Source: Haematospirillum sp. H1815
Lineage (GTDB): Bacteria > Pseudomonadota > Alphaproteobacteria > Rhodospirillales > Rhodospirillaceae
Assembly (NCBI RefSeq): GCF_012102705.1
Contig: NZ_JAAVTA010000003.1
Span: 62,001-126,000, forward strand
DNA length: 64,000 nt
Direction of reading: 5' to 3'
Below, one piece after another: positions 45,392-54,691 of the stretch (the stretch's first letter is position 1; the number at the start of each line of letters is the position of its first letter). The notes below the pieces were generated by a model that did not search any database, was not told the origin of the DNA, and was given only the letters and a program-made list of their open reading frames with translations. The translations under genes and the position numbers were made by a program.

Positions 45392-46046
45392 GGGGATCAT
45401 CTCCGGCAGTTGCTGCATCCTCCCCGACAGCGGGAACTTCGACCAAACGCTGCAGCGTTTCCGCCATGGCTGCGGAAGACCAGTCCGCTTCTCCCGCCAG
45501 CCGGGCCACCATCAGCCCCTGATGGTTGAAGAGGAAACTGACGGGAAGACCATGTACCTGCAAAGCTTTCGCAGCATGGTTCTTTGGATCCAGCCATAAC
45601 ACAAGATCCGACCATCCGTTTTTTTCCAGAAATGGCGCGGCAGCGCGCTCACCATTGATATCCTGGTTCAGGGCAATCACCCGTATGCCACCTTGTCTTC
45701 TGGTCTGCTCCAGATGCAGGAGAGAGGGCATTTCGCGCACACAGGGCGTGCACCACGTAGCCCAGAGGTTCAGCAGAACCGGCTGCCCCCGGAAATCATC
45801 CAGCGTATGCGCCCGGCCATCCGATCCATAAAACGTGAAATCCGGGGGGCGGCAGGGCGGCACCATTTCCATCAAGGTACCGGTCACCAGACCGTCCTTG
45901 CGTGACGGAAAAGGTGAACAGCCCGGAACTACGCCCATATCCTTCACTTCGGCCATGGCCTGTAATGGAAGCAAGGTCAGCATGAATACAATACCATGCA
46001 CAAGGCTACGATACGGTTGGTCTCGCCAAAGCCACGATACGTTCAT
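45366..46046 (-). CDS. TlpA-family periplasmic thioredoxin-like protein
   Basis: The 226-residue protein has an N-terminal signal peptide or anchor (about 14-32, ending QAMAEV) and a thioredoxin fold. The active site LWATWCTPCVREMPS has C99 and C102, and GLPVSFLFNHQG carries the cis-proline. An extra cysteine pair (C43, C65) lies before the fold. TlpA and ResA relatives reduce cytochrome c or oxidase subunit II thiols, which fits the nearby ccm and SCO1 genes; the client is unknown. GAGG precedes the ATG at 46046. It overlaps the end of hldE by 26 bases, tail to tail. Confidence 0.88.
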   Translation of the reverse strand: MNVSWLWRDQPYRSLVHGIVFMLTLLPLQAMAEVKDMGVVPGCSPFPSRKDGLVTGTLMEMVPPCRPPDFTFYGSDGRAHTLDDFRGQPVLLNLWATWCTPCVREMPSLLHLEQTRRQGGIRVIALNQDINGERAAAPFLEKNGWSDLVLWLDPKNHAAKALQVHGLPVSFLFNHQGLMVARLAGEADWSSAAMAETLQRLVEVPAVGEDAATAGDDPPMPSPEGG

Positions 46047-46223
46047 CCTGTCTGTCCTCACCCTGCCTGCTTCTGCTGATTGCTGGAATACCGTACAGCC
46101 CAGAAAGAGAAACACGCAACAGTCCACACGCTCTCTCTGGCATAGCGATTGAAACAATAGTATCCAGACGTGTCGACAGAGCCCGTGAACAGGGCCTGTA
46201 TGTTACCGCCGGAGGACTGATCG

Positions 46224-46373
46224 ATGATACGCCGTTACGATACTCTTCTGCGCCTGTGCTGGATTCTTGCTGTCCTTGGCATAGCCGGGGCAAGTCTTTC
46301 AGCGTGCGGCAAACGGGGTGCCCCCCTGGATCCAGATGGATCAACCTACAAGCACGGCTATCCACGCGAATAA
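46224..46373 (+). CDS. lptM: LptM-like (YifL) small lipoprotein
   Basis: A 49-residue lipoprotein easily missed because of its size. The signal peptide has a lipobox SLSAC with C28 as the lipidated cysteine, and the mature part is CGKRGAPLDPDGSTYKHGYP, close to the CGxKGPL pattern of LptM. In E. coli LptM helps LptD fold into the LPS translocon. GGAGGA lies 8 bases before the ATG. It is 32 bases upstream of lysA, the same lptM-lysA order found in many proteobacteria. Confidence 0.88.
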   Translation: MIRRYDTLLRLCWILAVLGIAGASLSACGKRGAPLDPDGSTYKHGYPRE

Positions 46374-46405
46374 TTCCCTGACAACACAGAAACCGGCACG
46401 GGACC

Positions 46406-47677
46406 ATGCACCATTTCCTTTACCGTAACGGCACACTGCACGCCGAAGATGTCCCCGTCAGCCGAATTATCGAGGCTGTCGGAACGCCGTGCTACATCTA
46501 CGCGACGGAAACCCTGGTCCGACACTACAGCATCTTTGCAGAAGCCTTTCGTGGCCTGGATACCCGCATCCACTTTGCGGCCAAGGCCAACTCCAGCTTG
46601 GCTGTCCTGCGGACACTGGCACAACAGGGCTGCGGCGCTGATGTGGTGTCCGGGGGTGAACTCCAGCTGGCCCTGCAGGCCGGAATACCGGCAGAACGGA
46701 TTGTATTCTCCGGGGTTGGTAAAACGGAATCAGAGCTGGAACTGGCGCTGAAGACCGGGGTCTATCAGATCAACGTTGAATCCCTGCCAGAGCTTGGAGC
46801 TCTCGATACTGTCGCCCGACACCTTGGTATACGGGCCCCTGTCGCCGTACGGGTCAACCCTGATATCGGAGCTGGCGGTCACGAGAAGATCACAACCGGA
46901 AACCGGGAGAATAAATTCGGCATTGAATGGAACATGGCAACACAGGTCTGCCATCATGCCGCATCGCTGCCCGGTGTTGATTTCAAGGGGCTGGCGGTCC
47001 ATATCGGCAGCCAGATCACAGACCTTGCCCCCTTCCGGGCCGCGTTTTCCAGGATTGTTGCGCTGACCCGGACCCTTCGTGCCGAAGGAGTGGATGTCAG
47101 CCGCCTAGATCTTGGAGGAGGACTGGGAATCCCCTACAAGGATGCTGACACGGCACCTCCGCTGCCAGCTGATTATGCCTCCATGGTGCGGGATACCGTC
47201 TCGGAAACCGGATGTACCCTTCTTCTGGAGCCAGGACGGCTGATTGCCGGCAATGCCGGCATTCTGGTATCCCGGGTCGTGTATGTCAAAAACAGCCAGA
47301 CCCGAACCTTTGTCATCCTGGATGCCGGCATGAATGATCTGATACGGCCAGCCATGTACGATGCAAGCCACACCATCATACCGCTTGCCGAACCGGAAGC
47401 AGGATCAGCAGGACAAACCTGTGATGTGGTTGGCCCCGTGTGCGAAAGCTCGGATGTTTTTGCCCGCAGCATCATGCTCCCCCCCCTGCAGGCTGGCGAC
47501 AGGATTGCATTCCTGTCTGCGGGGGCCTATGGCGCGGTCATGGCAAGCCAGTACAACACCCGCCCCTTGGTGCCAGAGGTTCTGGTCAAGGGGGATCGCT
47601 TTGCCATCACCCGGCGGCGACCAACCTTGCAGGACATGACAGCCCTTGAATCCATGCCGGACTGGCTCTCCTCGTAA
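46406..47677 (+). CDS. lysA: Diaminopimelate decarboxylase
   Basis: Last step of lysine synthesis, PLP-dependent. The 423-residue protein has the PLP lysine K60 in FAAKANSSLAVL, HIGSQITDLAPF, and LDLGGGLGIPY for the phosphate site. EPGRLIAGNAG and the substrate-site cysteine C346 in GPVCESSDVFA follow, then FLSAGAYGAVMASQYN. It is transcribed with lptM. Confidence 0.97.
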   Translation: MHHFLYRNGTLHAEDVPVSRIIEAVGTPCYIYATETLVRHYSIFAEAFRGLDTRIHFAAKANSSLAVLRTLAQQGCGADVVSGGELQLALQAGIPAERIVFSGVGKTESELELALKTGVYQINVESLPELGALDTVARHLGIRAPVAVRVNPDIGAGGHEKITTGNRENKFGIEWNMATQVCHHAASLPGVDFKGLAVHIGSQITDLAPFRAAFSRIVALTRTLRAEGVDVSRLDLGGGLGIPYKDADTAPPLPADYASMVRDTVSETGCTLLLEPGRLIAGNAGILVSRVVYVKNSQTRTFVILDAGMNDLIRPAMYDASHTIIPLAEPEAGSAGQTCDVVGPVCESSDVFARSIMLPPLQAGDRIAFLSAGAYGAVMASQYNTRPLVPEVLVKGDRFAITRRRPTLQDMTALESMPDWLSS

Positions 47678-47704
47678 CAGGACTATCCGCAACAATCAGC
47701 CCTG

Positions 47705-47911
47705 TCAGGGCCCGTCACCATCCAGCGACCGGGCTTCGTCAACCAGCATGATGGGAATGCCGTCCCGTATGGGATAGGCCAGTCCCGCCTTGTCGGATAT
47801 AAGCTCCTGGGCATCAGAATCATAGCGCAGGGGCCCCCTGGACAGGGGGCAGACCAGTATCTCCAGAAGCTTTGGGTCAACCGTATGATGACTCTGGATC
47901 TTTTCCGTCAT
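47705..47911 (-). CDS. Trm112/YcaR family protein
   Basis: The 68-residue protein has the Trm112 core: [17 protein letters not shown], then [20 protein letters not shown] with the conserved terminal DEAR. The zinc-binding cysteines of eukaryotic Trm112 are reduced to one, as is usual in alphaproteobacteria. In characterised systems Trm112 activates methyltransferases. GGAG precedes the ATG at 47911. It follows the CnoX gene by 32 bases in one operon. Confidence 0.9.
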   Translation of the reverse strand: MTEKIQSHHTVDPKLLEILVCPLSRGPLRYDSDAQELISDKAGLAYPIRDGIPIMLVDEARSLDGDGP

Positions 47912-47943
47912 GAAGAAAACTCCGTCCTGCAAAGTACTTGAGG

Positions 47944-48876
47944 TCAGGAAAACAAAAGGGATGACAACTGCCGACGGGCCTGAACAGTCACCGGGTCAGC
48001 ATGGCCAAATGCCTCGAACAGCTTGAGGAGCTGGTGCCGGGCCTGTTCATCATTCCAGCTCCGGTCCATGCGGATAATATCCAGCAAGGCGTTCGCCGCG
48101 TCCTGCCTCCGATCCGCAGCGACATAGGCCATGGCGAGATCATAACGGGCCTGGTGATCCCCGGGGCTTGCTGCAACGCGGGACTCCAGGTCATGCACCG
48201 CGCCCTCGCCACGACAGGCCTCCTCAGCCAACTCCAAGCGTGTCTGCGCAGCACGCATATCCGGAGATGACAGCATTGAATCCGGAACCTGCTCAAGGAA
48301 GGCACGCGCTTCCATAACACTCCCCAGTGCCAGACAACCAGTCACAATACCAGCCGCAGCGGCAGAACAAGATGGATCCTGTGCCAAAATTTGTTGATAA
48401 AGGGCCAATGCGGACTCAACATCCCCAGCCTCAGCCAGTGATTTTGCCTCCTCCAGAGCCATCTCCAGCGGGTTCTCGGCTCCGGAAAGACGCTTGATAA
48501 AAGCCTTGATCTGGCTTTCCGGTAAAGCCCCGACAAAACCATCCACAGGACGGCCATCACGAAAGGCATAAACAGCAGGAACAGACTGAATCCGGAACTG
48601 CGCAGCCAACGCACGGTTCTGGTCAATATTGACCTTGACCATACGCACGGCACCCTTTGCCTGATGAACAAGCTTCTCCAGCAACGGCCCCAATGTCTTG
48701 CACGGCTCACACCACGGAGCCCAGAAGTCAACAAGGACCGGGGCATGGAACGAAGCATCAATAACATCGGCGACAAAACGGGCAGCATCGGTATCCTTGA
48801 CAAGAGAACCTGCTTCACCGGAGGTAGTCCGGGCTGCGGTATGACGCTGATCCTGTCCGTCAAAAATAATCGCCAT
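47944..48876 (-). CDS. cnoX: CnoX/YbbN-type thioredoxin with TPR repeats
   Basis: Chaperone-thioredoxin hybrid of 310 residues. An N-terminal thioredoxin fold (about 25-135) has the redox site WAPWCEPCK with C56 and C59, and SVPAVYAF carries the cis-proline. The C-terminal TPR_20 region spans about 145-300. The intact CxxC suggests redox activity, unlike E. coli CnoX, where the motif is SxxC. It probably holds unfolded clients and passes them to GroEL or DnaK (family knowledge). ATG 48876 was preferred over upstream starts. Confidence 0.92.
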   Translation of the reverse strand: MAIIFDGQDQRHTAARTTSGEAGSLVKDTDAARFVADVIDASFHAPVLVDFWAPWCEPCKTLGPLLEKLVHQAKGAVRMVKVNIDQNRALAAQFRIQSVPAVYAFRDGRPVDGFVGALPESQIKAFIKRLSGAENPLEMALEEAKSLAEAGDVESALALYQQILAQDPSCSAAAAGIVTGCLALGSVMEARAFLEQVPDSMLSSPDMRAAQTRLELAEEACRGEGAVHDLESRVAASPGDHQARYDLAMAYVAADRRQDAANALLDIIRMDRSWNDEQARHQLLKLFEAFGHADPVTVQARRQLSSLLFS

Positions 48877-49006
48877 GGCTGATAAAATCCTGCTGTCAAC
48901 GTGAACCCATCGTATAGATGGACCGAAGTGATCCGGCTGACAAGGGCACAACCATACCTGTTGCCTGATTCCCGGAAGAAAAAATGATTATCAGCCCAAA
49001 AAGTTC

Positions 49007-49036
49007 TTGCACAAGCAACAGTGAACCCGCTATATA
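49007..49036 (+). promoter_or_regulatory. Predicted promoter of tRNA-Gly
   Basis: TTGCAC (49007-49012) and TATATA (49031-49036) are spaced by 18 bases and lie 37 bases before the tRNA. An AT-rich stretch at 48978-49003 lies just upstream. The divergent CnoX promoter must lie in the same 197-base gap. Confidence 0.55.
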
Positions 49037-49073
49037 GCGCCTCCACCCGACAGGAGAACATCCTGTCCGCCGA

Positions 49074-49148
49074 GCGGGCGTAGCTCAGGGGTAGAGCACA
49101 ACCTTGCCAAGGTTGGGGTCGAGGGTTCGAATCCCTTCGCCCGCTCCA
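49074..49148 (+). tRNA. tRNA-Gly (anticodon GCC)
   Basis: Complete cloverleaf with acceptor GCGGGCG/CGCCCGC (49074-49080 with 49138-49144) and a D arm GCTC/GAGC. The anticodon stem CAACC/GGTTG encloses TTGCCAA, with anticodon GCC at 49106-49108. The T arm is GAGGG TTCGAAT CCCTT. The CCA end is encoded (49146-49148). The 120 bases after it contain only a small ATTTTC/GAAAAT hairpin. Confidence 0.97.
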
Positions 49149-49268
49149 TTTTCAAAGAAAATAGTACGAATTTTTGCAGCCCATCCCAGCAGGGACCTCG
49201 ATACGAGGCAGAGGGGCTGTGCACATGGCTTTGTCCAGAGGCACAGACAGCGGGACACAAAGCCCTCG

Positions 49269-50006
49269 TCACGATCCATACCGGAGAAGGCTGGAGCCGT
49301 TGCGGCGCAGCCAGTCGCGTTCGGCACGGCAGGGGCCAACCAAACTATCCACCACTGACCAGAACTGCCGGGAATGATTCATTTCCACCAGATGCGCAAC
49401 CTCGTGCGCAACAACGTAGGTCAGCACCTTGTCTGGTGCCAGGATCAGGCGCCATGAAAAAGACAGATCCCCCGTAACCGAGCAACTTCCCCAGCGTGTA
49501 CGGGTATCACGTACAGTCACCGACCGCACGCGCTGGCCCACACGCTCGGCCATGACACAGGCACGCGACCGGACCTCCCGAAGGGCATACTGGCGCAACC
49601 AGTCCCGAAGGCGGTTGGCAGGCGACACAACAGGACCAGTCACAATGATCCGTCCTTCCTCCAGAACAATGCCCCGCCGTCCTTCAGGGCGTATACACAG
49701 GGTCCGGGGAATTCCCAGTACCGGAATGACCTGCCCATCCGTAAAGGGGATAGAGGGGGAAACACAGCGCAATCTCTGCCGGATCCAGCTCACATGATCC
49801 GAAACAAAGCCCATAAGCTGGCGACGGGAGATCCGCGGGGGATGTGTTACCACAACAGTGGAATGATCCGGCTCAAGACGCAGGGTCAGATTGACCGCCC
49901 GAACCAAAGGGCGGAAACGAACAGCCAGCTTGTCCCCGTCCACATCAACAAAAACCTCCGGACATTGCAGGGCTGAAGCATGCCCCTTCAAAGACACATG
50001 CCCCAT
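49269..50006 (-). CDS. YgjP-family zinc metalloprotease-like protein
   Basis: The 245-residue protein belongs to the DUF45/YgjP family. The C-terminal half has RWGSCSVTGDLSFSWRLILAP and the zinc motif VAHEVAHLVEMNH with H201, E202 and H205; H211 lies in the adjoining MNHSRQFW. The N-terminal half is a beta-rich domain (to about 125) with RAVNLTLRLEPD. The physiological substrate is unknown. It follows ycgN by 3 bases, so it is in the phaZ-ycgN-ygjP operon. It is convergent with tRNA-Gly. Confidence 0.9.
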   Translation of the reverse strand: MGHVSLKGHASALQCPEVFVDVDGDKLAVRFRPLVRAVNLTLRLEPDHSTVVVTHPPRISRRQLMGFVSDHVSWIRQRLRCVSPSIPFTDGQVIPVLGIPRTLCIRPEGRRGIVLEEGRIIVTGPVVSPANRLRDWLRQYALREVRSRACVMAERVGQRVRSVTVRDTRTRWGSCSVTGDLSFSWRLILAPDKVLTYVVAHEVAHLVEMNHSRQFWSVVDSLVGPCRAERDWLRRNGSSLLRYGS

Positions 50007-50009
50007 GCC

Positions 50010-50492
50010 CTACAGATCCGGCCAGTCAACGATATGATGCTCCAGGGGACCCGCCCGCCGCTCCGACACCACACGACCACGAACACTAACGCCGGCTTCG
50101 TGCACACTGTTGGGATCACCCGATACCAGTGGATGCCACCAAGGGAGATCTTTCCCTTCGTGTATCAGGCGATAGGCACAGGTGCGTGGCAACCAGGTAT
50201 GGCGGCTGATGAACTGGGGAAACAGCTGAACGCAATCCGGCACAAAGTCAAAGCGTCGCTCGTAATTTGAACACCGGCACGACCCCGGATCAAGAAGGTG
50301 GCACGCCACGTTAGTGTTATGAATAGCCCCGGGCGTTCCGTCAGTGTCATCTTCATCTTGCAGCTTGTGCAAGCAACATTTGCCGCAACCGTCACACAGG
50401 GACTCCCACTCCTCGCGGGTCATCTTCTCTGGTGACTTGCTCTTCCAGAATGGCTTAGACCCAACAACAGGGGATACCGCATCACAGGACAC
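50010..50492 (-). CDS. YcgN/UPF0260 cysteine-cluster protein
   Basis: The 160-residue protein matches the UPF0260 pattern: [61 protein letters not shown], then [10 protein letters not shown] and [10 protein letters not shown]. The many cysteines suggest metal or iron-sulfur binding; no activity is established. The start is uncertain: GTG at 50492, which overlaps the phaZ stop, gives the family length, while ATG starts are either well upstream or inside the conserved part (MTREEW). Confidence 0.88.
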   Translation of the reverse strand: MSCDAVSPVVGSKPFWKSKSPEKMTREEWESLCDGCGKCCLHKLQDEDDTDGTPGAIHNTNVACHLLDPGSCRCSNYERRFDFVPDCVQLFPQFISRHTWLPRTCAYRLIHEGKDLPWWHPLVSGDPNSVHEAGVSVRGRVVSERRAGPLEHHIVDWPDL

Positions 50493-51735
50493 GGCGGCGT
50501 GTCTGCTCTTTCTCTGCGAAACGGAAAAACTCTCGGACATGGGGCAAAATTTCCTCGCGCCAGCGGCGCCCGTTGAAAATACCGTAATGCCCCACTTTGA
50601 GAGCATAATGATGAAGGTGCAAGCGTTCCGGAATATTACAGCACAGATCGTGGGCAGCCTTGGTCTGGCCGGCACCGGTGATATCGTCCTTCTCACCCTC
50701 AACCGTCATCAGCGCTACATCGGTAATCGCCTCGGGCCGTACCGGACGCCCGGCAATAATCATCTGCCCCTGTGGCAGGGAATGCTTCTGGAAAACCTCG
50801 CGGATAGTCTCCAGATAAAACTCCGCCGGCAGATCCATGACGGACAGGTATTCATCATAAAACTCGCGGTGCTTTTCCGCAGAATCCCCGTCACCACGGA
50901 TCAAGTGACCAAAATAGGTCGCATGGGCGTCCGCATGACGCTCCAGATTCATGGACAGGAAACCCGAAAGCTGGAGGAAGCCCGGATAAACCAAACGACC
51001 CCGACCAGGATAACCAGCAGGAACGGCGTGAACAACCTTTGTCTCGAACCAGCTGATCTCGCGGGTTAAGGCAAACTGGTTCACTTCTGTCGGGTTACAC
51101 CGCGTATCAATAGGGCCCCCCATCATCACCATGGAAAGGGGACGATTGGGATCGTTGTCCTCGGCCATCAGCGACACAACGGCCAGCATGGGCACACTGG
51201 GCTGGCAAACCCCCATGGTATGAACCCCTGGCCCAAGATAGGCCAGAAAACGTCGCAGATAACTAACGTAGTCACTTAAGGTAAACGGCCCCTCGGACAG
51301 GGGGATATCACGGGCATTGATCCAGTCCGTAATGTAAATATCGTGATCGGGTAACATGGCTTCCACCGTGCCACGCAGCAAGGTGGCATAGTGACCGGAC
51401 ATCGGCGCGATAATCAGAACCTTGGGATCGTCTTTCCGTGCACAATCACGGGCAAAATGCAGCAAGTCACAGAACGGCAGGCGCATGACAACTTCCTCAT
51501 GCACGGCCACCGTGCCGGCACAGTCGGTATGCGTTGTCAGCAAGCCAAACTCGGGCTTCAGGTACTGACGGGTCATCCGTTCAAAAAGATCCGCCCCGGC
51601 GACCAGGGATTTTGCAGCATGCGTATAGGAAAAGGGCAAGAGCGGGTTGGAGAACAGCACATGCACGGCTTGCGCCACCATACGCATCGGAGCCAGGGCG
51701 GCATGCTGCATTTCATGAATCTGGTAGAGTGGCAT
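50482..51735 (-). CDS. phaZ: Intracellular polyhydroxybutyrate depolymerase
   Basis: Mobilises stored PHB in the cytoplasm. The 417-residue protein has the family start [18 protein letters not shown]. The nucleophile elbow GVCQPSVP has cysteine C177 in place of serine, as in the Ralstonia PhaZ1 type. Candidate triad partners are an acid at D350 or D351 (VEGEKDD) and H383 in [15 protein letters not shown] lies before the ATG at 51735; in-frame upstream starts add non-conserved residues. It is first in the operon with ycgN and ygjP. No PHB synthase gene is in the window. Confidence 0.94.
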   Translation of the reverse strand: MPLYQIHEMQHAALAPMRMVAQAVHVLFSNPLLPFSYTHAAKSLVAGADLFERMTRQYLKPEFGLLTTHTDCAGTVAVHEEVVMRLPFCDLLHFARDCARKDDPKVLIIAPMSGHYATLLRGTVEAMLPDHDIYITDWINARDIPLSEGPFTLSDYVSYLRRFLAYLGPGVHTMGVCQPSVPMLAVVSLMAEDNDPNRPLSMVMMGGPIDTRCNPTEVNQFALTREISWFETKVVHAVPAGYPGRGRLVYPGFLQLSGFLSMNLERHADAHATYFGHLIRGDGDSAEKHREFYDEYLSVMDLPAEFYLETIREVFQKHSLPQGQMIIAGRPVRPEAITDVALMTVEGEKDDITGAGQTKAAHDLCCNIPERLHLHHYALKVGHYGIFNGRRWREEILPHVREFFRFAEKEQTRRRVL

Positions 51736-52103
51736 GTTGCAAACACCCTCTGTCGAAGCCGGCAACCCCGCCCCGTCCCTGAACAAAGAGAATCCAGATT
51801 CAGACGGGACACGATCCTGCAGTACAATCCCGGGCACAACGCCTGACCCGCAGGCCGCCCGGTAAAACTGCGTGGACCACCCAATGTTGGCCACTTGGGC
51901 CCCGGATGCAAGCATACAAAAGCACCGGAACAAGAGGGTAAAACAAAAAAAATGGCTGTATGCACCACATTCAGCCCGTCACGGCCGGTTCAGCAAGGCC
52001 CATCCCACAAGAACAGACACCTGCCCGAAAGAAAAGAAGGGCGGGAACCGGGATTATAGGCCTCTCGTCCATACAGACACATCGCAGGGCACGCCTTGTC
52101 CTG
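51736..52103. other. Gap between sco1 and phaZ
   Basis: About 370 bases with no credible gene. It must hold the phaZ promoter, and the stretch 51920-51960 is AT-rich, but I cannot assign boxes. No clear terminator for sco1 is visible. Confidence 0.5.
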
Positions 52104-52694
52104 TCAGAGAAGACGGGCAAGGCCGGCTGCCATCTCCTCTGCCGACAGACCATGCGCGAACCACGTCACATAGCGCCCATCCGGCCCCATAAGCCAGGTC
52201 ATGGCCGAGTGATCAACCAGATAATCATCCGCAGCCCGACCGGATTCCGGGGCCTTCCGATAATAAACCCTATAAGCTTTGGCAGCAGCAGCAACCTGCT
52301 CTTCTGTTCCTGTCAGCCCGATCATGGAAGGGTCAAATGCCTGAACATAGGCCCCCACCGCCTCGGGCGTGTCGCGCTGCGGATCAATACTGATAAACAG
52401 GGGCTGGACCTTTTCAGCCTTTGCAGACGGCAAAAGCCGCAACGCCTGGCTTATAGTCTGCAGCCCTGTCGGGCATACATCCGGGCAATAGGTATAGCCG
52501 AAATATACCAACATCCACCGGCCTTGAAAATCCTGATCCGTTACAGTCTTCCCCTGTCCGTCAACCAGGGTAAAAGGCCCGCCGGGAGATGGTGGAGAAG
52601 TCTCTGGCTGCAACAGCGTAAACCGCCCGACCAAAGCCAATACAACAGCGATCAGGACAACAGCCGCATAACGAACACCCTTCAATATACGCAT
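52104..52694 (-). CDS. SCO1/SenC family copper chaperone
   Basis: Membrane-anchored periplasmic protein that helps metallate the CuA site of cytochrome c oxidase. The 196-residue protein has an N-terminal helix (about 8-24), the copper-binding pair C70 and C74 in TYCPDVCP, and the third ligand H162 in DYLVDHSAMTWLMGP. SIDPQRDTPE is also typical. It follows the DsbD_2-like gene by 33 bases, and the two probably act together on copper or thiols. The ATG at 52694 was chosen over an in-frame GTG at 52715. Confidence 0.93.
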   Translation of the reverse strand: MRILKGVRYAAVVLIAVVLALVGRFTLLQPETSPPSPGGPFTLVDGQGKTVTDQDFQGRWMLVYFGYTYCPDVCPTGLQTISQALRLLPSAKAEKVQPLFISIDPQRDTPEAVGAYVQAFDPSMIGLTGTEEQVAAAAKAYRVYYRKAPESGRAADDYLVDHSAMTWLMGPDGRYVTWFAHGLSAEEMAAGLARLL

Positions 52695-52727
52695 TGCCCA
52701 CTTCCCACAAAACACGCAAAATCAACC

Positions 52728-53513
52728 TTAAAAAGGAAGCTGAATACCCTCGCCGGAAAGAGAGCGAAAGGCCAGCCAGAACAGCACAACGGCATTCAGG
52801 ATCATCAAGACAGGAGCCCAGATCCGCACAAGCTGCTTCCAGCGCATGCCCGCGCAATATCCGGCCAGACCTGTCATGAAAAGGCCCGGAACCGTTCCCA
52901 TGGCAAATAGAAACATGCCAGCAGCACCTGCGATGGGGTCTGCTGTGGACAATACCGCAGCCAAAGCTGCATACAGCAGGCCACACGGCATAAATCCAAG
53001 AACAACCCCCAAGGCATAACCCCGCAACCCCTTCGGCGCCATAAACAGATGGTCCAGAATACCGGACAAAGACCCCACGACCAGAGCACCCGAAGAAGCC
53101 GGCACCAGAGACACACGCATCCGGGGCAAGGCCTGCCCAAGGAACAGAAAGCCTGCCACCATCAGAAGAGCAGCAGACACCCAACCCGGAACAGAAGCCG
53201 GAACCACATAGCCAGCCAGACCGGAACCGGCCGCACCCAATGCCGTATAGGTGGTCGCCCGCCCCAGATGATAGGGCAACAGCGCTGCACCAGTCAGACG
53301 GTGCCATTCGCGCATCTGCGATGCAGGGATCTGCTCCAGGCCTGAAGCAACCTGTGACAGGACAAAAGGCCCGCACATGCCAACGCAATGGGTCAGGCCA
53401 CCCCCCAACCCTGCCATGAACAACCCGCCCATAAGGCCAGCATGACCGGAAATCACGGCCGAACAATGCGCAACACCACCGTACAGGACAGACAGGATAT
53501 CAGGTCCGCTCAC
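52728..53513 (-). CDS. DsbD_2/TauE-like membrane protein linked to SCO1
   Basis: The 261-residue inner-membrane protein has about six hydrophobic segments. It carries the signature THCVGMCGPFVLSQ after the first helix and a second conserved LGFMPCGLLYAAL with an intramembrane cysteine. HLGRATTYTALGA is also typical. Family members occur with copper-handling and oxidase-assembly genes and are thought to carry metal or reducing equivalents; the exact role is unknown. GTG at 53513 is preceded by TTGGAGG; an in-frame GTG at 53573 is less likely. Confidence 0.85.
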   Translation of the reverse strand: MSGPDILSVLYGGVAHCSAVISGHAGLMGGLFMAGLGGGLTHCVGMCGPFVLSQVASGLEQIPASQMREWHRLTGAALLPYHLGRATTYTALGAAGSGLAGYVVPASVPGWVSAALLMVAGFLFLGQALPRMRVSLVPASSGALVVGSLSGILDHLFMAPKGLRGYALGVVLGFMPCGLLYAALAAVLSTADPIAGAAGMFLFAMGTVPGLFMTGLAGYCAGMRWKQLVRIWAPVLMILNAVVLFWLAFRSLSGEGIQLPF

Positions 53514-53685
53514 AACCACCTCCAACCCCGACTTGCTGTCATCGTCACGGCAACACAGGGTGTTGTGTCGCACAGCCTGTATCCGGCATCAACCCCCAAG
53601 AAATCGCCACATTCCTTGACAAAACCTTGTACAGGATGCATGCCCGGAGCCTGCAAGAACCACTTCTGTGGAGAGTCCCCGAAAC

Positions 53686-54678
53686 ATGTTTCGTCGTCCT
53701 GTCATGACCGGAATACACGCTGTGCTTACCATGGCCCTGATGCTCTGCCTGCTAACTGCGCCTGTTCATGCTGAACGGTCGGCAAGCGAGAAAGCGATTC
53801 AAAAATGGCACGAGCGACAGGAGGAAGATCGCTGGCTACGGACAACCGATCCTAGGAGCAACGGGTTGCGACTTGGCACCACGGGAACAGAAAGCTACAC
53901 CCCAAGCCCTAGCATACCTCGGGAAAGCATGTTTGAGAGAGCGATCAGAGAAAAGGAACAACAACGGGAACAGGAATTCCAGAAAGAATATCAAGAATAC
54001 GTTGAACGGGAACGGGACTATCGGGAACAACTGAAAAAGGAGAGCCAGATAGACGACACGCGTCCCCTCTCTGGCTACACACCCTCTTGGCCACCACAGG
54101 GCCTGCCGCCTGATCCGGGAGCATGGGGGCCCCAAGAGAATGAATTCCCAGGATCTTTACGGAACGAGAGTGCCCTCCCTCTTCAGATAGCCGACATAGA
54201 CCTGCCACTGGAAGCGCCCATTATTGGCGTCATGGTGTCCAGAAACTGGCCCGAGATGAAGCGGATGTTTCTTGGAGGAACCAGCCCGGATACCCTGAGC
54301 CGCAACAGGGAGCCTCTGATCGTGCTGGCAACGCGTCGGGATCTGGATGCTGCGGTCGACCTTCTCCTCACGCACAAGGCCCGGATCAATGCGACCGACT
54401 CCTTTGGCAACACAGCCCTGATGTGGGCCGCAGACCAAGGCAACCTGACCCTTGCCAAGAAACTGCTTGATGCCGGCGCTAACCCTGACCTGCAAAATCG
54501 CCAGGGGATGAGTGCATTGATGCGGGCTGCACGCCGTGGGAACGCCCCCGTTGTCGAGTTTCTCCTGACAAGAGGGGTCGATACAGGCATGACAGACTAC
54601 ACCGGCCGTGATGCCTTGGACATGGCCCGGGAAAGCGGCAATACTCGTACCCTCCGTGCCTTGGAAGGTGCATCCTGA
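53686..54678 (+). CDS. Secreted ankyrin-repeat protein with coiled coil
   Basis: The 330-residue protein has a signal peptide (about 1-29, cleavage after VHA) and a highly charged coiled-coil segment (about 85-125, rich in Glu, Gln and Arg). A proline-rich linker follows, and then four ankyrin-type repeats from about 190 to 325, such as DSFGNTALMWAADQGNLTLA and NRQGMSALMRAARRGNAPVV. The domain binds proteins; the partner is unknown. GGAGAG lies 11 bases before the ATG at 53686. It stands alone and is convergent with gmhB (14-base gap). Confidence 0.85.
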   Translation: MFRRPVMTGIHAVLTMALMLCLLTAPVHAERSASEKAIQKWHERQEEDRWLRTTDPRSNGLRLGTTGTESYTPSPSIPRESMFERAIREKEQQREQEFQKEYQEYVERERDYREQLKKESQIDDTRPLSGYTPSWPPQGLPPDPGAWGPQENEFPGSLRNESALPLQIADIDLPLEAPIIGVMVSRNWPEMKRMFLGGTSPDTLSRNREPLIVLATRRDLDAAVDLLLTHKARINATDSFGNTALMWAADQGNLTLAKKLLDAGANPDLQNRQGMSALMRAARRGNAPVVEFLLTRGVDTGMTDYTGRDALDMARESGNTRTLRALEGAS

Positions 54679-54691
54679 CCCGGCCCCGGGA

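Noticed and set aside
49030-49339. Minus-strand reading frames with AGEGIRTLDPNLGKVVLYP and AKGFEPSTPTLARLCSTPEL
   Set aside because: Both are antisense translations of tRNA-Gly and are known artefacts, not genes.
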